Source: Nevskia ramosa DSM 11499
GTDB taxonomy: Bacteria; Pseudomonadota; Gammaproteobacteria; Nevskiales; Nevskiaceae
DNA length: 64,000 nt
NCBI RefSeq assembly: GCF_000420645.1
Contig: NZ_ATVI01000001.1
Span: 56,001-120,000 of the forward strand
Direction of reading: 5' to 3'
The position numbers were made by a program, and so were the translations under genes. The notes below the pieces were generated by a model that saw only the letters and a program-made list of their open reading frames with translations, was not told where the DNA came from and ran no database searches. Below, in pieces: positions 47,598-57,528 of the stretch (positions are counted from its first letter, which is position 1; every line of letters starts with the position of its first letter).

Positions 47598-48283
47598 TTA
47601 TCGGGGCACTCAAGCGCTGGATCGTCCCCTCCGCCTGCCTGCTGTGCACCGGCCCGGCCGATCCGGGGACGATCTGCGACGGCTGTCGCGACAGCCTGCC
47701 GTGGAACCGCATCGCCTGTCCGGTCTGCGCCTTGCCGCTGGCCAGCGCTTCCGCATACATCTGCGGCAGCTGCGCGGCGGACGCGCCGCACTTCGATAGC
47801 GCGCTGTCGGCATTTCGCTATCAGCCACCGATTGCCGGCGCGATCGCCGGGCTGAAGTACCACGCGCAGTTCCGGCAGTCGCGCTGGCTCGGTGGTGAAT
47901 TGGCGGCGCTGGTCGCGGCGCGTCCCGAGCCGTTTCCCGAACTCCTTCTTCCGGTCCCGCTGCATCCGAAACGCCTGCGCGAGCGCGGCTACAACCAGGC
48001 GCTGGAACTGGCGCGCGGTATCAACCGCGTGCTGGCGATCGACATCGACTGGCAAGCGGCGACGCGCATCCGCGAGACCGCCGACCAGATCGGCAAGCGC
48101 GCCGTCGAACGCCGCCGCGAAGTGCGCGGTGCGTTTGCCGTCGATCAACGAATCGCCGGACGGCACATCGCGCTGATCGATGACGTAATGACCACCGGCA
48201 GCACCGTCAACGAACTGGCCCGTGCCTGCCGGGAAGCGGGTGCCGCGCGAATCGAGGTCTGGACAGCAGCGCGAGTTCCCTGA
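47588..48283 (+). CDS. comF: ComF-family phosphoribosyltransferase-like protein
   Basis: A 231-residue protein with an N-terminal zinc-binding double finger ([24 protein letters not shown]) and a C-terminal phosphoribosyltransferase fold. The PRPP motif is [35 protein letters not shown] is the family signature. ComF proteins take part in DNA uptake; the bacterial GntX/ComF group often sits divergent from bioB, as here. The ATG at 47588 is used; a longer in-frame start at 47543 lies in the bio promoter. Confidence 0.92.
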   Translation: MVDVIGALKRWIVPSACLLCTGPADPGTICDGCRDSLPWNRIACPVCALPLASASAYICGSCAADAPHFDSALSAFRYQPPIAGAIAGLKYHAQFRQSRWLGGELAALVAARPEPFPELLLPVPLHPKRLRERGYNQALELARGINRVLAIDIDWQAATRIRETADQIGKRAVERRREVRGAFAVDQRIAGRHIALIDDVMTTGSTVNELARACREAGAARIEVWTAARVP

Positions 48284-48289
48284 AGCCGC

Positions 48290-49171
48290 TCAGCGCAGAT
48301 GGCGATCGAGAAAATCGGCGCCACGCTGCACCGCCGCACCATCCATCAGGAACGCGGCGATATGGCCGAGACCGCGCAGCAGGTACAGCTCGTTGGGAAC
48401 CCCGGCGGCATCGAGCGCCGCCTGGTAGTCCAGCGACTGATCGAGCGGCACCAGCATGTCCCAGGTGCCGTGGTACAGGAACACTGGCGGATCACCGGCC
48501 GTCACGTACGCGGCTGGCGAGGATTCGCGGAACGCCACCGAATTCTCGCTCCAGTGCTCGCCGAGGAAATTCGGCACCAGGGTGCCGCCGTGGAACTTGC
48601 GCAGGTCGGACGGGATGCCGCCCGCCACCACCACTTTCAGCCGCGCGTCTTCGGCATAGAGCCGGTCACCAGGACTCAGGCCACCGACCAGCGCTGCCAG
48701 ATGCGCCCCGGCCGAATAGCCCCAGGCGCCGATGCGGGTCGGATCCACCTGATACCGCTCAGCATTGGCACGCAGCCAGCGCACCGCCTGCTGCACGTCC
48801 TCGACCGGCGCCGGAAACAGCGCATCCGGCACCAACCGATAAGTGATGTTGACCGCCACGTAACCGCGCTTGGCGACTCTTTCGGCCAGCGATTCCACCT
48901 GCTCGCGGTCGCCGCTTTTCCAGCCGCCGCCGTGGATCACCAGCACCGCCGGCCAGCAGTCGCCGGACGGCGGCACACCGCTCGGCGTGTAGACATCGGC
49001 GAGCAGCGCCTTCGGCCAGTTCGGCGGCGTGAACAGCTGATCGCGCTGCACGCTGTAGCTGCGTTCGACGCGGGCCGGCTGCGGCGTTTCCGGCTTGCCG
49101 ATATGGCGCGCACAGCCGCTGCTGAGCACAGCGGCCGGCAACAGCGCTGCGGATACGAGTCTGAGCATCAT
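48290..49171 (-). CDS. alpha/beta hydrolase lipoprotein (esterase), copy 1
   Basis: A 293-residue esterase of the BD-FAE/carboxylesterase-like group. The signal peptide ends in a lipobox with C20 (AVLSSGC). The oxyanion motif HGGGW starts at H80, the nucleophile is S153 in GYSAG, the acid Asp is in HGTWDMLVP, and the His in RGLGHIAAF. Substrates are probably short acyl or aryl esters in the periplasm or at the membrane (inference). It is a tandem paralogue of the next gene, sharing DVQQAVRWLRANA and SAGAHLA..GGLSPGD. Converges with comF with 6 nt between stops. Confidence 0.86.
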   Translation of the reverse strand: MMLRLVSAALLPAAVLSSGCARHIGKPETPQPARVERSYSVQRDQLFTPPNWPKALLADVYTPSGVPPSGDCWPAVLVIHGGGWKSGDREQVESLAERVAKRGYVAVNITYRLVPDALFPAPVEDVQQAVRWLRANAERYQVDPTRIGAWGYSAGAHLAALVGGLSPGDRLYAEDARLKVVVAGGIPSDLRKFHGGTLVPNFLGEHWSENSVAFRESSPAAYVTAGDPPVFLYHGTWDMLVPLDQSLDYQAALDAAGVPNELYLLRGLGHIAAFLMDGAAVQRGADFLDRHLR

Positions 49172-49236
49172 CGGGAAATTCGCCTGGAGTTATCCGTTGC
49201 CACTACGGCCGATGCGGCAATCGGGATTCCAGGCCC

Positions 49237-50142
49237 TCAGGGATGCAGCCGCTGGGCAAGAAAATCCATGCCGCTCGACAAGGCATCCTTGCCAGCCGCG
49301 CCGAGCGCGTGCCCGGCTTTGGGCACCAGCACCAAAGTGTTGGGTACGCCGGCGGCGGTGAGCGCATCGCGGTAAACGGTGGCCTGCTCGGGCGGCACGG
49401 TGGTATCGGCGTCGCCATGAATCAGGAACACCGGCGGATCGTCCGCCGAGACATGGGCGATCGGTGAAGCGTCGATGAACACCTTCGAACCCTTGCTCCA
49501 GCGCTCGCCCAGAAAGGCGGCGAGTGACTTGTTGCCACCACCGCCGTCACGGAAATCGGTCGGCGTGCCGACACCGACCACGGCCTGTACCCGCGCCTCC
49601 GGATCGAAATACTGGTCCCCAGGGCTCAGGCCCGCCTCCAATACCGCCAGATGGGCGCCAGCCGACGAACCCCAGATCGCGATCCGTTTCGGATCGACGC
49701 CGATCGACGCCGCATTGGCGCGCAACCAGCGCACCGCCTGCTGCACGTCCTGCAATTGCGCCGGGTAGATCGCGTCCGGCACCAACCGATAGTCGATGGT
49801 CAACGCGACCAAGCCGCGCGAGGCAAGACGTTTGCCCAAGCCCTGAAGCTTCGTGCGATCACCCTTGTGCCAAGCGCCGCCATGCAGCGCGATCACGGCT
49901 GGCCGCCCGCCCGCCGGAGCCTTGCTGCTTGGCGTGAACAGATCGCCGGAGAGCGCCGCCGGCCAATTCGCCGGGGTGTAGACGACCTCGCGTTGTGCAG
50001 CTGTGGCGCCGCCGGCGGAAGCCGCTACTTCGACATCGTCGTCACCGTCTTCGGCCCCCTTCGCGTGGGCGCAGGCAATAAGCCCGCAAAGGCTCAGCAG
50101 GACAACTGCAAGCGGCCAGCGAAACAGTGTGGCGGTGGACAT
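49237..50142 (-). CDS. alpha/beta hydrolase lipoprotein (esterase), copy 2
   Basis: A 301-residue paralogue of the following esterase. The signal peptide has a lipobox ending LIACAH (Cys about 24), followed by an acidic Asp-rich stretch (GAEDGDDDVEVA). The oxyanion HGGAW replaces HGGGW; the nucleophile is in WGSSAGAHLA; Asp in IHGDADTTVPPEQ and His in PKAGHALGA complete the triad. The ATG at 50142 has GAGGA seven bases upstream; the longer ORF runs antisense to ubiA. It lies 65 nt before copy 1 and 14 nt after ubiA, so all three may be co-transcribed. Confidence 0.86.
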   Translation of the reverse strand: MSTATLFRWPLAVVLLSLCGLIACAHAKGAEDGDDDVEVAASAGGATAAQREVVYTPANWPAALSGDLFTPSSKAPAGGRPAVIALHGGAWHKGDRTKLQGLGKRLASRGLVALTIDYRLVPDAIYPAQLQDVQQAVRWLRANAASIGVDPKRIAIWGSSAGAHLAVLEAGLSPGDQYFDPEARVQAVVGVGTPTDFRDGGGGNKSLAAFLGERWSKGSKVFIDASPIAHVSADDPPVFLIHGDADTTVPPEQATVYRDALTAAGVPNTLVLVPKAGHALGAAGKDALSSGMDFLAQRLHP

Positions 50143-50156
50143 CGTGGAATCCTCGT

Positions 50157-51032
50157 TCAGAACGGCGGCAGCGAGACGGCGAGCCCCAGAAAGACCAGCG
50201 CACCGATACGATTGTTTCCGACAAAAGCAGAAAAACAGGCGGCGCGCTCGCGATGGCGCACCTGCCAGAGCTGGTGCGCGGCGAAAATTGCCGCCAGCAG
50301 CAGGCCCGCGTAGTACGGCCATCCCAGCGCGACCCGCCAGCCGGCGAACGCCAGCAGCAATAGCGCGGCCGTTTGAAGCAGGCCGACGATCAATCGGTCG
50401 AAGCGGCCGAACAGGATGGCGCTGGATTTCACGCCGATGCGCAGATCGTCATCGCGATCGACCATCGCATACAGCGTGTCATAGGCGATCACCCAGCACA
50501 GATTGGCGGCCATCAGCAAGGTCGACATCGGCCAGTCGACCGCGCCGGATACCGCAGCGGATGCCATCGGAATGCCCCAGGAAAAGGCGATGCCGAGATG
50601 CGCCTGCGGCAGGCTGTGAAAGCGCTTCGCGAACGGATAGCTCGCCGCGAGCACGATCGCCGGCACGGTCAGCCACAGTGCGGCGGCATTCAGCGGCGCG
50701 GCCACGGCGAGCGAGATCAGGCCGAGCACGACGAACAGGATCAGCGCTTCCGCTGGCCGCGCTCGCCCTGAAGCCAGCGGTCGCTGCCGAGTGCGCTCGA
50801 CATGACCATCGAACTTCCTATCGGCAAGATCATTGATCACGCAGCCGGCGCTGCGCATCAGCACGGTGCCGGCGACGAAGATCGCCAGCAGCAAGAGCGG
50901 CGGCAGCCCGCCGGCCGCGAACCACAGCGCCCACAAGGTTGGCCACAGCAGCAGATAGATGCCGACCGGCTTGTCGAGCCGCATCAGCTGGGCCCAGACC
51001 TGCCAGCGTTCCCGCAGACGTTCGCGAATCAT
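50157..51032 (-). CDS. ubiA: 4-hydroxybenzoate polyprenyltransferase
   Basis: A 291-residue membrane enzyme of ubiquinone synthesis that prenylates 4-hydroxybenzoate. The first Asp motif is NDLADRKFDGHVERTRQRPL and the second is YDTLYAMVDRDDDLRIGVKS. About nine helices are predicted. The N-terminal MRLDKPVGIYLLLWPTLWAL is the typical UbiA start. No ubiC is adjacent. Downstream are the esterases; upstream, 13 nt away, is the small DMT-family gene. Confidence 0.95.
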   Translation of the reverse strand: MIRERLRERWQVWAQLMRLDKPVGIYLLLWPTLWALWFAAGGLPPLLLLAIFVAGTVLMRSAGCVINDLADRKFDGHVERTRQRPLASGRARPAEALILFVVLGLISLAVAAPLNAAALWLTVPAIVLAASYPFAKRFHSLPQAHLGIAFSWGIPMASAAVSGAVDWPMSTLLMAANLCWVIAYDTLYAMVDRDDDLRIGVKSSAILFGRFDRLIVGLLQTAALLLLAFAGWRVALGWPYYAGLLLAAIFAAHQLWQVRHRERAACFSAFVGNNRIGALVFLGLAVSLPPF

Positions 51033-51045
51033 CGAATGGCAGCAA

Positions 51046-51489
51046 TCAGAATTTGCGGATCAGCACCACGCCGGCCACGATCAGCGCCGCACCGAGCACC
51101 CGCCAGGGGTTGATCAGGTGCGGCGCGAAGCCGAGCAGGCCGTAGTGATCGAGCGCCAGCGACATGGTCAGCTGGCCGGCAACGATCAGCCCGAAGGTCA
51201 GCGCCACGCCGAGCATCGGCGGCAGCACGATGCTCATGATCAGGTAACCAACGCCCAGCGTGCCGCCCGCCACCCAGAGCCACCATGGCACCGACTGCGG
51301 GCTCGCCGGCAGCGGCGCGCGCATCGCGATCAGAATCGCGAGCAGCAGCAAGGTTCCGGCCGAGAACGACACGAAGGCCGCCGCGAACGGATTGCCGAGG
51401 TAGCCGCGCAACTGGCCGTTGAGGCCGGCCTGCAAGGGCAAGACCGCACCGGCGACCAGCGCCAGCAGCATCGGGATCGGGGCTTTCAT
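51046..51489 (-). CDS. DMT-superfamily small membrane protein (YdcZ/DUF606)
   Basis: A 147-residue protein of about five helices. The AVLPLQAGLNGQLRGYLGNPFAAAFVSF start and GLIVAGQLTMSLALDHYGLLG segment (both typical, quoted in family order) mark the DUF606 half-size transporters of the drug/metabolite superfamily. The closing NPWRVLGAALIVAGVVLIRKF is also usual. Such proteins probably act as dimers; the substrate is unknown. It lies 36 nt downstream of recG and 13 nt before ubiA on the same strand. Confidence 0.86.
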   Translation of the reverse strand: MKAPIPMLLALVAGAVLPLQAGLNGQLRGYLGNPFAAAFVSFSAGTLLLLAILIAMRAPLPASPQSVPWWLWVAGGTLGVGYLIMSIVLPPMLGVALTFGLIVAGQLTMSLALDHYGLLGFAPHLINPWRVLGAALIVAGVVLIRKF

Positions 51490-51525
51490 CGGGTCATTGT
51501 GCCAGCGGCGTCCCGCGCCTCGCCT

Positions 51526-53649
51526 TCAGACCTGCGCATAACGATCCGCATCACCAATCCAGCGCGCGATCATCCGCTTTGCATCCTTCGGCGACTTCAG
51601 CCACCAGTCATCGGCCAGCTTCTGCAGGCCGGGAATCAGCGCCGAATCGCGCACCGGGTCGGCGATCTTCATGCCGATCAATCCGGTCTGGCGGCGGCCA
51701 AGCAGTTCACCGGGACCCCGCAGTTCGAGATCCTTCTGGGCGATGACGAAGCCATCGGTGGTGGTGCGCATCACATCGAGCCGCGCTCGCGAACCTTCGC
51801 CGAGCGGCGGCTGATACATCAGCAAGCACTGGCTGGCAGTAGCGCCGCGGCCGACCCGGCCTCTGAGCTGATGCAGCTGCGACAGGCCCAGCCGCTCGGC
51901 GTTGTCGATGATCATGATGCTGGCGTTCGGCACGTCGACACCGACTTCGATCACCGTGGTCGCGACCAGCAGCTGCGTGGCGCCGCTCTGGAAGGCGCGC
52001 ATCTGCGCTTCCTTCTCGGCAGCCTTCAGGCGGCCGTGAACCAGGCCGACCCGCAGCTCCGGCAGTTCCTCGCGCAGCTGGCGATAAGTTTCCTCGGCGG
52101 CCTGCGCCTGCAGTTCGGTGTTCTCCTCGATCAGGGTGCAGACCCAGTAGGCCTGGCGGCCGAGGCGGCAGGCTTCGCCGATCCGCGACAGCACATCGAA
52201 GCGGCGCTCGTTCGACAGCACCACGGTCTGCACCGGCGTGCGGCCGGGCGGCAGTTCGTCGATCACCGAGACATCGAGATCGGCGTAGACGGTCTGCGCC
52301 AGGGTGCGCGGGATCGGGGTCGCCGACATGATCAGCTGATGCGGCGTGACGCCGGCCGGGCCCTTGTCGCGCAAAGCCAGGCGCTGGCCGACACCGAAGC
52401 GGTGCTGCTCGTCGACGACGACCAGCGCCAGCTTCTTGAACTTCATGTCGCCCTGGAACAACGCATGCGTGCCGACCCAGACCGGCGTCTCGCCGGTCGC
52501 CGCCCGATGGAGTGCCGCATCGCGCTCGGACTTCTTCATCTTGCCGGTCAACAGGCCGACATCGACACCCACCGCATTCAGCCAGGCAGACAAGGTGCGC
52601 GCGTGCTGCTCGACCAGCAGCTCGGTCGGCGCCATCAGCACCGATTGCAGGCCACTCATTGCGGCGCCGAGCATCGCCGCGGCAGCAACCACGGTCTTGC
52701 CGGAGCCGACGTCGCCCTGGATCAGCCGCAGCATCGGCTGGCCGGCGGCGAGGTCGTGGGCGATATCGGAAATCACCCGACGCTGGGCGCCGGTGAGTGC
52801 GAACGGCAGCTTCTCCTGCAGCTTCGCCGACGCCGGCAGCACCGCTTCGATGCGCGCGCCGGGCGCGGCCTTGGTCTGCTTGCGCAGCAGGCGCATGCAC
52901 AGCTGATGGGCCAGCAGTTCCTCGCGCATCAGGCGGATCTGCGCCGGGTGGCGATCGAGCAGCAGATCACCGAGATCGCGGCCGTCCGGCTCGTGCAGGG
53001 TGCGCAGCGCCGCAAGCGTTGTCGGGCCACCCAGGCCCGGAAAATCAGCGATGTAATCCGGATCGTGCTGGGCCACGGCGAGCGCCTGCTGGATCAGCGC
53101 CCGGACCCGCGTCTGGGTAATGCCGGTGGTCAGGCCGTAGATCGGGGTCAGCCGGTCTTCTGGCGGCAGTTGCACGGCAGTCTCGGCAACCCGGTATTCG
53201 GGATGAACGATCTCCGCACCGCTGTTGCCAACCCGCACCGTACCGAAGGCACGTAGCCAATGGCCGGTGACCATCGCCGCTTTCTGCGCTTCGTTGAAAT
53301 GGAAGAAGCGCAGCACCAGGCTGGCCCGGCCATCGTCGATGACCACGCGCAGCCAGCGCTTGGCACCGAAGCGCACTTCGGTCGATTCGATGCGTCCACA
53401 GACCAGCGCTTCGGCGCCATGGACGACGTCGCTGATCGGCACGATGCGGCGACGATCTTCATAGCGGATCGGCAGATGCAGCAGCAGATCGCGCACCCGT
53501 TCCAGCCCGAGCGGCTTGAGCTTCATCGCAACCGCCGGGCCGGCGCCCTTGAGGAAGGTCAGCTCGGTATCGAGGGTCAACGCTGGCCGTTGACCCGGCC
53601 GCCCATTGGGGCGCCCATCAGACCGCGACTGGCTGCGGGATTCGCTCAT
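51526..53649 (-). CDS. recG: ATP-dependent DNA helicase RecG
   Basis: A 707-residue branch-migration helicase acting on stalled forks. The wedge/OB domain covers about 50-180. Motif I is GDVGSGKTVVA, motif II is VVVDEQHRFG (the DEQH box), and motif III is MSATPIPRTLA. Motif VI and the TRG region lie near QLRGRVGRG and VMRTTTDGFVIAQKDLELRGPGELLG (in parts). The length is normal. Part of the conserved spoT-ridA-recG neighbourhood; ridA ends 28 nt upstream. Confidence 0.96.
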   Translation of the reverse strand: MSESRSQSRSDGRPNGRPGQRPALTLDTELTFLKGAGPAVAMKLKPLGLERVRDLLLHLPIRYEDRRRIVPISDVVHGAEALVCGRIESTEVRFGAKRWLRVVIDDGRASLVLRFFHFNEAQKAAMVTGHWLRAFGTVRVGNSGAEIVHPEYRVAETAVQLPPEDRLTPIYGLTTGITQTRVRALIQQALAVAQHDPDYIADFPGLGGPTTLAALRTLHEPDGRDLGDLLLDRHPAQIRLMREELLAHQLCMRLLRKQTKAAPGARIEAVLPASAKLQEKLPFALTGAQRRVISDIAHDLAAGQPMLRLIQGDVGSGKTVVAAAAMLGAAMSGLQSVLMAPTELLVEQHARTLSAWLNAVGVDVGLLTGKMKKSERDAALHRAATGETPVWVGTHALFQGDMKFKKLALVVVDEQHRFGVGQRLALRDKGPAGVTPHQLIMSATPIPRTLAQTVYADLDVSVIDELPPGRTPVQTVVLSNERRFDVLSRIGEACRLGRQAYWVCTLIEENTELQAQAAEETYRQLREELPELRVGLVHGRLKAAEKEAQMRAFQSGATQLLVATTVIEVGVDVPNASIMIIDNAERLGLSQLHQLRGRVGRGATASQCLLMYQPPLGEGSRARLDVMRTTTDGFVIAQKDLELRGPGELLGRRQTGLIGMKIADPVRDSALIPGLQKLADDWWLKSPKDAKRMIARWIGDADRYAQV

Positions 53650-53677
53650 CGCCGCGCGCGGCCGAAAGGATTCTGGC

Positions 53678-54061
53678 TTAGCCGAGCACCATCACCGCAT
53701 CTGCCTCGATGCGTGCGCCACGCGGCAAGCTGGCGACACCGATCGCGGCGCGCGCCGGGAATGGTGCGCTGAAGTACTGGACCATGATCGCGTTGACCGT
53801 CGCGAAGTGGCCGAGATCGGTGAGAAAGATGTTCAGTTTGGCGATGTCGCCAAGGCCACCGCCGGCAGCCGTGCAGACCGCGCGCAGGTTCTTGAACACC
53901 TGATGGATCTCGTCTTCGATGGTCGCGTTGACCATGGTCATGGTCGCCGCATCGAGCGGAATCTGGCCCGAGAGATAGACGGTATCGCCGATCTTGACGG
54001 CCTGGGAATACGGGCCGATCGCGGCGGGCGCGTCATCGGTATGAATGATCTGGCGGGACAT
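53678..54061 (-). CDS. ridA: RidA-family enamine/imine deaminase
   Basis: A 127-residue trimeric protein that hydrolyses reactive 2-aminoacrylate-type enamines produced by PLP enzymes. The pattern [35 protein letters not shown] and [21 protein letters not shown] (in parts) includes the key arginine in the PARAAIGV segment and the Glu near the end. The ATG at 54061 is used; the longer in-frame ORF has no family similarity. It lies between spoT and recG, a common gammaproteobacterial order. Confidence 0.94.
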   Translation of the reverse strand: MSRQIIHTDDAPAAIGPYSQAVKIGDTVYLSGQIPLDAATMTMVNATIEDEIHQVFKNLRAVCTAAGGGLGDIAKLNIFLTDLGHFATVNAIMVQYFSAPFPARAAIGVASLPRGARIEADAVMVLG

Positions 54062-54182
54062 GCGGTTTCTCGTTCGTGGAGGCTGCAAGCTTGGAGCAAG
54101 GGCCTCGGTGATCGCCGGCCCGAACTGCCCCTGAAGTGCCCGCGACACTAGCGCGGTTGCGGTGCGCCGCGCCAGCCTGCGA

Positions 54183-56381
54183 TCAGATGCGGATGACGCG
54201 CTGCACGGCTTCAAGCCGGCGCAGGCGACGCAGCACGCGCGCCAGATGGACGCGATCGCGCACGGTGATCACGAAGCGCATTTCCAGCGCCGTATCGCCA
54301 CCGCCGCGTTCCGGCATCTGCACGTTCTCGATGCCCGAGCCGCCGCCGGCGATTTCGCCGGCAACACCGGCGAGCAAGCCGCGCCGATTCTCGGCCTTGA
54401 GCTTCAGTTCGGCGAGGAAATCGCCCTGCACGCTCGGCGCCCAGATCAGCGGTACGCGCTCCTGCGCTGCGCCTTTACGCGCCGACACATGCTTGCATTC
54501 GAGGCGATGAACGACGATGCCGCGGCCGATCGAGACATAGCCGCAGATCTCGTCGCCGGGAATCGGATGGCAGCACTTGGCGTAATCGATGACCAGGCCT
54601 TCGGTGCCTTCCACGGCCAGCGGTACGCTTTCGCCGGGAATCGTTGCGGCACTCGGATCAGGCAGAAAGTGGCGCGCCACCAACGGCGCCAGTCGACTGC
54701 CACTGCCGATCGACACGTACAGGTCTTCGATGTCCTGCAGGCCGAAAGCCTTCAGCACAGCGCCGGTCGATTCTTCCTTGAGCACGGTCAGCGGCACGTT
54801 CAGTTCGCGCAGGGCAATTTCCAGCAGGCGGCGGCCGAGGCGGATCGCTTCGTCCTCGCGCTGATTCTTGAGGTAATTGCGGATGTGCTGACGCGCCTTG
54901 ACCGTCTTCACGTAGTTCAGCCAGGCCGCATTCGGCCGGGCATGACGCGCGGTGATCACTTCGATGGTCTGGCCGTTCTTCAGGATCGTGTTCAGCGGCT
55001 CCAACTGCTGATCGATGCGCACGGCGACGCAGTGATCGCCGAGTTCGGTATGCACCGAATACGCGAAATCGACCGCCGTGGAGCCGCGCGGCAATTGCCG
55101 GATGTGGCCTTTCGGCGTGAACACGTAGACCTCGTCCGGGAAGAGATCGACCTTGACGTTGTCGATGAACTCCAGCGGGGCGGCACCGGTCTGCGCGGCG
55201 AACAGATTGCCGAGCCACTCGCGGGCACGAACCTGCGGCGCACTCTGCGAGTCGTTCTTGCCACTGACCGACTTGGTGACGCCCTTGGTTTCAAGCTTGT
55301 ACTGCCAGTGCGCGGCGATGCCGTTCTCGGCGATGTGGTGCATGTCGCGAGTACGGATCTGCACTTCGATCTTGCGACCCTGCGGGCCGATGCAGGTGGT
55401 ATGCAGGCTCTGGTAGCCGTTGACCTTCGGGCTGGCGATGAAATCGTTGAATTGCTCGGAGATCGGCCGGTATGCGTGGTGGATGACACCGAGCGCGCGG
55501 TAGCAGTCGTCGACCTTGGTGACCAGCACGCGGAAGCCGAGCAGGTCCATCACGTCGAGAAAGCGCAGGCGCTTGCGCTGCATCTTTTCGTAGATGCCGT
55601 ACAGGTTCTTCTGCCGGCCGACGACGCTGGCGCCGATGCCTTCTTCCTTCAGCGCCCGCTCGAGCTTGTGCTCGATTTCCTTGATCAAGCCCTTGGTGTC
55701 ACCGAGCCGATCGTTGACCGCCTTGCGGAATACTTCGTAGCGATTCGGATAGAGGTTCTGAAAGGACAGATCCTCCAGTTCCATCCGCAAGGTATTGATC
55801 CCGAGGCGCTGGGCGATCGGCGCATAGATCTCCAGCGTTTCCAGCGACACGCGCCGGCGCTTGGCCGGTTCGACGCCGTCCAAGGTACGAACGTTGTGCA
55901 GGCGATCGGCGAGCTTGACCAGGATCACGCGCAGATCCTGCGCCATCGCCAGCAGCAACTTGCGGACGTTCTCGGCCTGGCGCTCGGCGCCGGACATGCC
56001 TTCGACTTTCTGGAACTTCGACACGCCATCGACCAGCTCGGCGACATCGCGGCCGAACAGGCGGGCGATCTCTTCCTTGCCGACCGGGGTGTCCTCGATC
56101 ACGTCATGCAGGATCGCGGCACAGAGCGTGGTCGCATCCAACCGCATCTCGGCGAGGATCTTGGCCACCGCCAGCGGGTGATAGATGTACGGCTCGCCAC
56201 TCGACCGGTTCTGGCCGGCGTGCATCTTGGCGCCGAACTCGTAGGCGCGGCGCACTTCGGAAATCTGCGGTGCCGGCAGATACTCCTCGAGGATCTTGGT
56301 CAGCGCTTCGATGCCGTACTCACGCGCGACTCTCTGCGTGCGAATGGCGGTGCCGATGCGCGTGATAACCGGGATATCCAT
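54183..56381 (-). CDS. spoT: bifunctional (p)ppGpp synthetase/hydrolase SpoT
   Basis: A 732-residue stringent-response enzyme. The HD hydrolase domain is at about 45-200 with H92-D93 in [11 protein letters not shown], so hydrolysis should be intact. The synthetase domain is at about 240-370 with [18 protein letters not shown] and [23 protein letters not shown] (in parts). TGS ([21 protein letters not shown]), helical and C-terminal ACT ([21 protein letters not shown]) domains follow. The ATG at 56381 gives a normal length; the ORF continues upstream in frame past rpoZ's terminator without similarity. It is separated from rpoZ by an intrinsic terminator. Confidence 0.96.
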   Translation of the reverse strand: MDIPVITRIGTAIRTQRVAREYGIEALTKILEEYLPAPQISEVRRAYEFGAKMHAGQNRSSGEPYIYHPLAVAKILAEMRLDATTLCAAILHDVIEDTPVGKEEIARLFGRDVAELVDGVSKFQKVEGMSGAERQAENVRKLLLAMAQDLRVILVKLADRLHNVRTLDGVEPAKRRRVSLETLEIYAPIAQRLGINTLRMELEDLSFQNLYPNRYEVFRKAVNDRLGDTKGLIKEIEHKLERALKEEGIGASVVGRQKNLYGIYEKMQRKRLRFLDVMDLLGFRVLVTKVDDCYRALGVIHHAYRPISEQFNDFIASPKVNGYQSLHTTCIGPQGRKIEVQIRTRDMHHIAENGIAAHWQYKLETKGVTKSVSGKNDSQSAPQVRAREWLGNLFAAQTGAAPLEFIDNVKVDLFPDEVYVFTPKGHIRQLPRGSTAVDFAYSVHTELGDHCVAVRIDQQLEPLNTILKNGQTIEVITARHARPNAAWLNYVKTVKARQHIRNYLKNQREDEAIRLGRRLLEIALRELNVPLTVLKEESTGAVLKAFGLQDIEDLYVSIGSGSRLAPLVARHFLPDPSAATIPGESVPLAVEGTEGLVIDYAKCCHPIPGDEICGYVSIGRGIVVHRLECKHVSARKGAAQERVPLIWAPSVQGDFLAELKLKAENRRGLLAGVAGEIAGGGSGIENVQMPERGGGDTALEMRFVITVRDRVHLARVLRRLRRLEAVQRVIRI

Positions 56382-56426
56382 GGTTTGAGTATAGACGCGG
56401 CTTGCTCGGCCCCGGACCGTCGGCCA

Positions 56427-56452
56427 CGAAAAAGGGGCCTTGCGGCCCCTGA
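56427..56452 (-). terminator. intrinsic terminator between rpoZ and spoT
   Basis: AGGGGCC (56433-56439) pairs with GGCCCCT (56444-56450); on the minus strand the stem is followed by TTTTTCG. It ends the rpoZ transcript, possibly with read-through into spoT. Confidence 0.85.
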
Positions 56453-56476
56453 TCGTTGCAACGTAGGCGTTGTCGC

Positions 56477-56740
56477 TTAGAGATCGAAGCTCGGATCGAG
56501 CGCTTCGAGTTCCATCTTCGGCTGCTGGATCGCCGGCAGGTCGGCTTCCGAGAGCACGCCGGTATCGATGTAGCCGTGAGCGATTTCCTTCAAGGAAAGC
56601 ACGGTCGACTTGTGGTTGCCCCACGGCAGTTTGGCTTCGGCGCCCCGGGCGAGTTGACGGGCGCGCTTGGCGGCGACCAGGGTCAGTTCGAACTGGTTCG
56701 GGATGCGGTCCAGACAATCTTCAACGGTTACACGGGCCAT
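56477..56740 (-). CDS. rpoZ: RNA polymerase omega subunit
   Basis: An 87-residue subunit that supports RNA polymerase assembly and forms part of ppGpp site 1. MARVTVEDCLDRIPNQFELTLVAAKRARQL (family start, in parts) is standard; it continues with KSTVLSLKEIAHGYI and an acidic tail. It lies between gmk and spoT, the usual gammaproteobacterial order. The start ATG is 88 nt after gmk. A terminator follows. Confidence 0.96.
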   Translation of the reverse strand: MARVTVEDCLDRIPNQFELTLVAAKRARQLARGAEAKLPWGNHKSTVLSLKEIAHGYIDTGVLSEADLPAIQQPKMELEALDPSFDL

Positions 56741-56828
56741 GGGCTTGTCACTCTTGTGCTGCGGGAAGTCGCGGATTATAGCGGCGGCGCGAAAAGCGTG
56801 CCAGACGGCGGCGATTCGGACGCGCCAC

Positions 56829-57470
56829 TTACTCGTCGAGCAGGCTGGTGATCAGGTTTTCGTAACGCGCCTGCTGGGTAGCACCGCGCATCCGGCGAGC
56901 GACGAAGATCGCCGCCATCTCGTCCAGCGCGCGATCGAAATCGTGGTTGACTAGCAGGTAGTCGTACTCGCCGTGATGCGACATCTCGGCTCGCGCCGCA
57001 TGCATGCGAGCGGCGATCACCTCGTCCGTATCCTGGCCGCGCGCGCGCAGGCGCCGCTCCAGTTCGTCCGAAGACGGCGGCAGGATGAACACACTCTGCA
57101 CGTCCGAACGCCGGGCGCGAACCTGGCGCGCGCCCTGCCAGTCGATGTCCAGGATCACATCGATCCCCTGGCCAAGCAGTTCCTTGGTACGGGTCAGGCC
57201 GGTGCCGTAATGACGACCAAAGACTTCGGCGTGCTCAAGGAAATCGCCGTGCTCGACCATCGCCGCGAACGCCGCGTCATCGACGTAGTGGTAGTGCACG
57301 CCTTCCTGCTCGCCCGGCCGAGGCGTGCGCGTGGTGTAGGACACCGAAATCTCGGCCTTCCAGCCGCGCTCGGCGAGACGGGGCAGCAGTGCCCTAGTCA
57401 GGCTGGTCTTGCCACCGCCACTGGGCGCCGACACGATCCATAAGGTTCCGGGGATCAGTGATTCGTTCAA
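56829..57470 (-). CDS. gmk: guanylate kinase
   Basis: A 213-residue kinase converting GMP to GDP. The P-loop is SAPSGGGKTSLTRAL (about 14-28). GMP-binding residues lie in SVSYTTRTPRPGEQEGVHYHYV (in parts), followed by FLEHAEVFGRHYGT and the IDWQGARQVR Walker B-like strand. The lid has RLRARGQDTDEVIAARM. Length is normal. It is followed by rpoZ and spoT, so GTP-nucleotide metabolism genes cluster here. Confidence 0.96.
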   Translation of the reverse strand: MNESLIPGTLWIVSAPSGGGKTSLTRALLPRLAERGWKAEISVSYTTRTPRPGEQEGVHYHYVDDAAFAAMVEHGDFLEHAEVFGRHYGTGLTRTKELLGQGIDVILDIDWQGARQVRARRSDVQSVFILPPSSDELERRLRARGQDTDEVIAARMHAARAEMSHHGEYDYLLVNHDFDRALDEMAAIFVARRMRGATQQARYENLITSLLDE

Positions 57471-57528
57471 GGTGTTTTGACTCTGTCGATGAGCAGGAAG
57501 CAGCGCGAGGCTAGCGAGCCGGTCGCCG

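Noticed and set aside
50959..53256. 765-aa plus-strand ORF opposite recG
   Set aside because: Very long but compositionally an antisense shadow (Gln/Arg/His-rich, no motifs); recG on the other strand has all helicase motifs.
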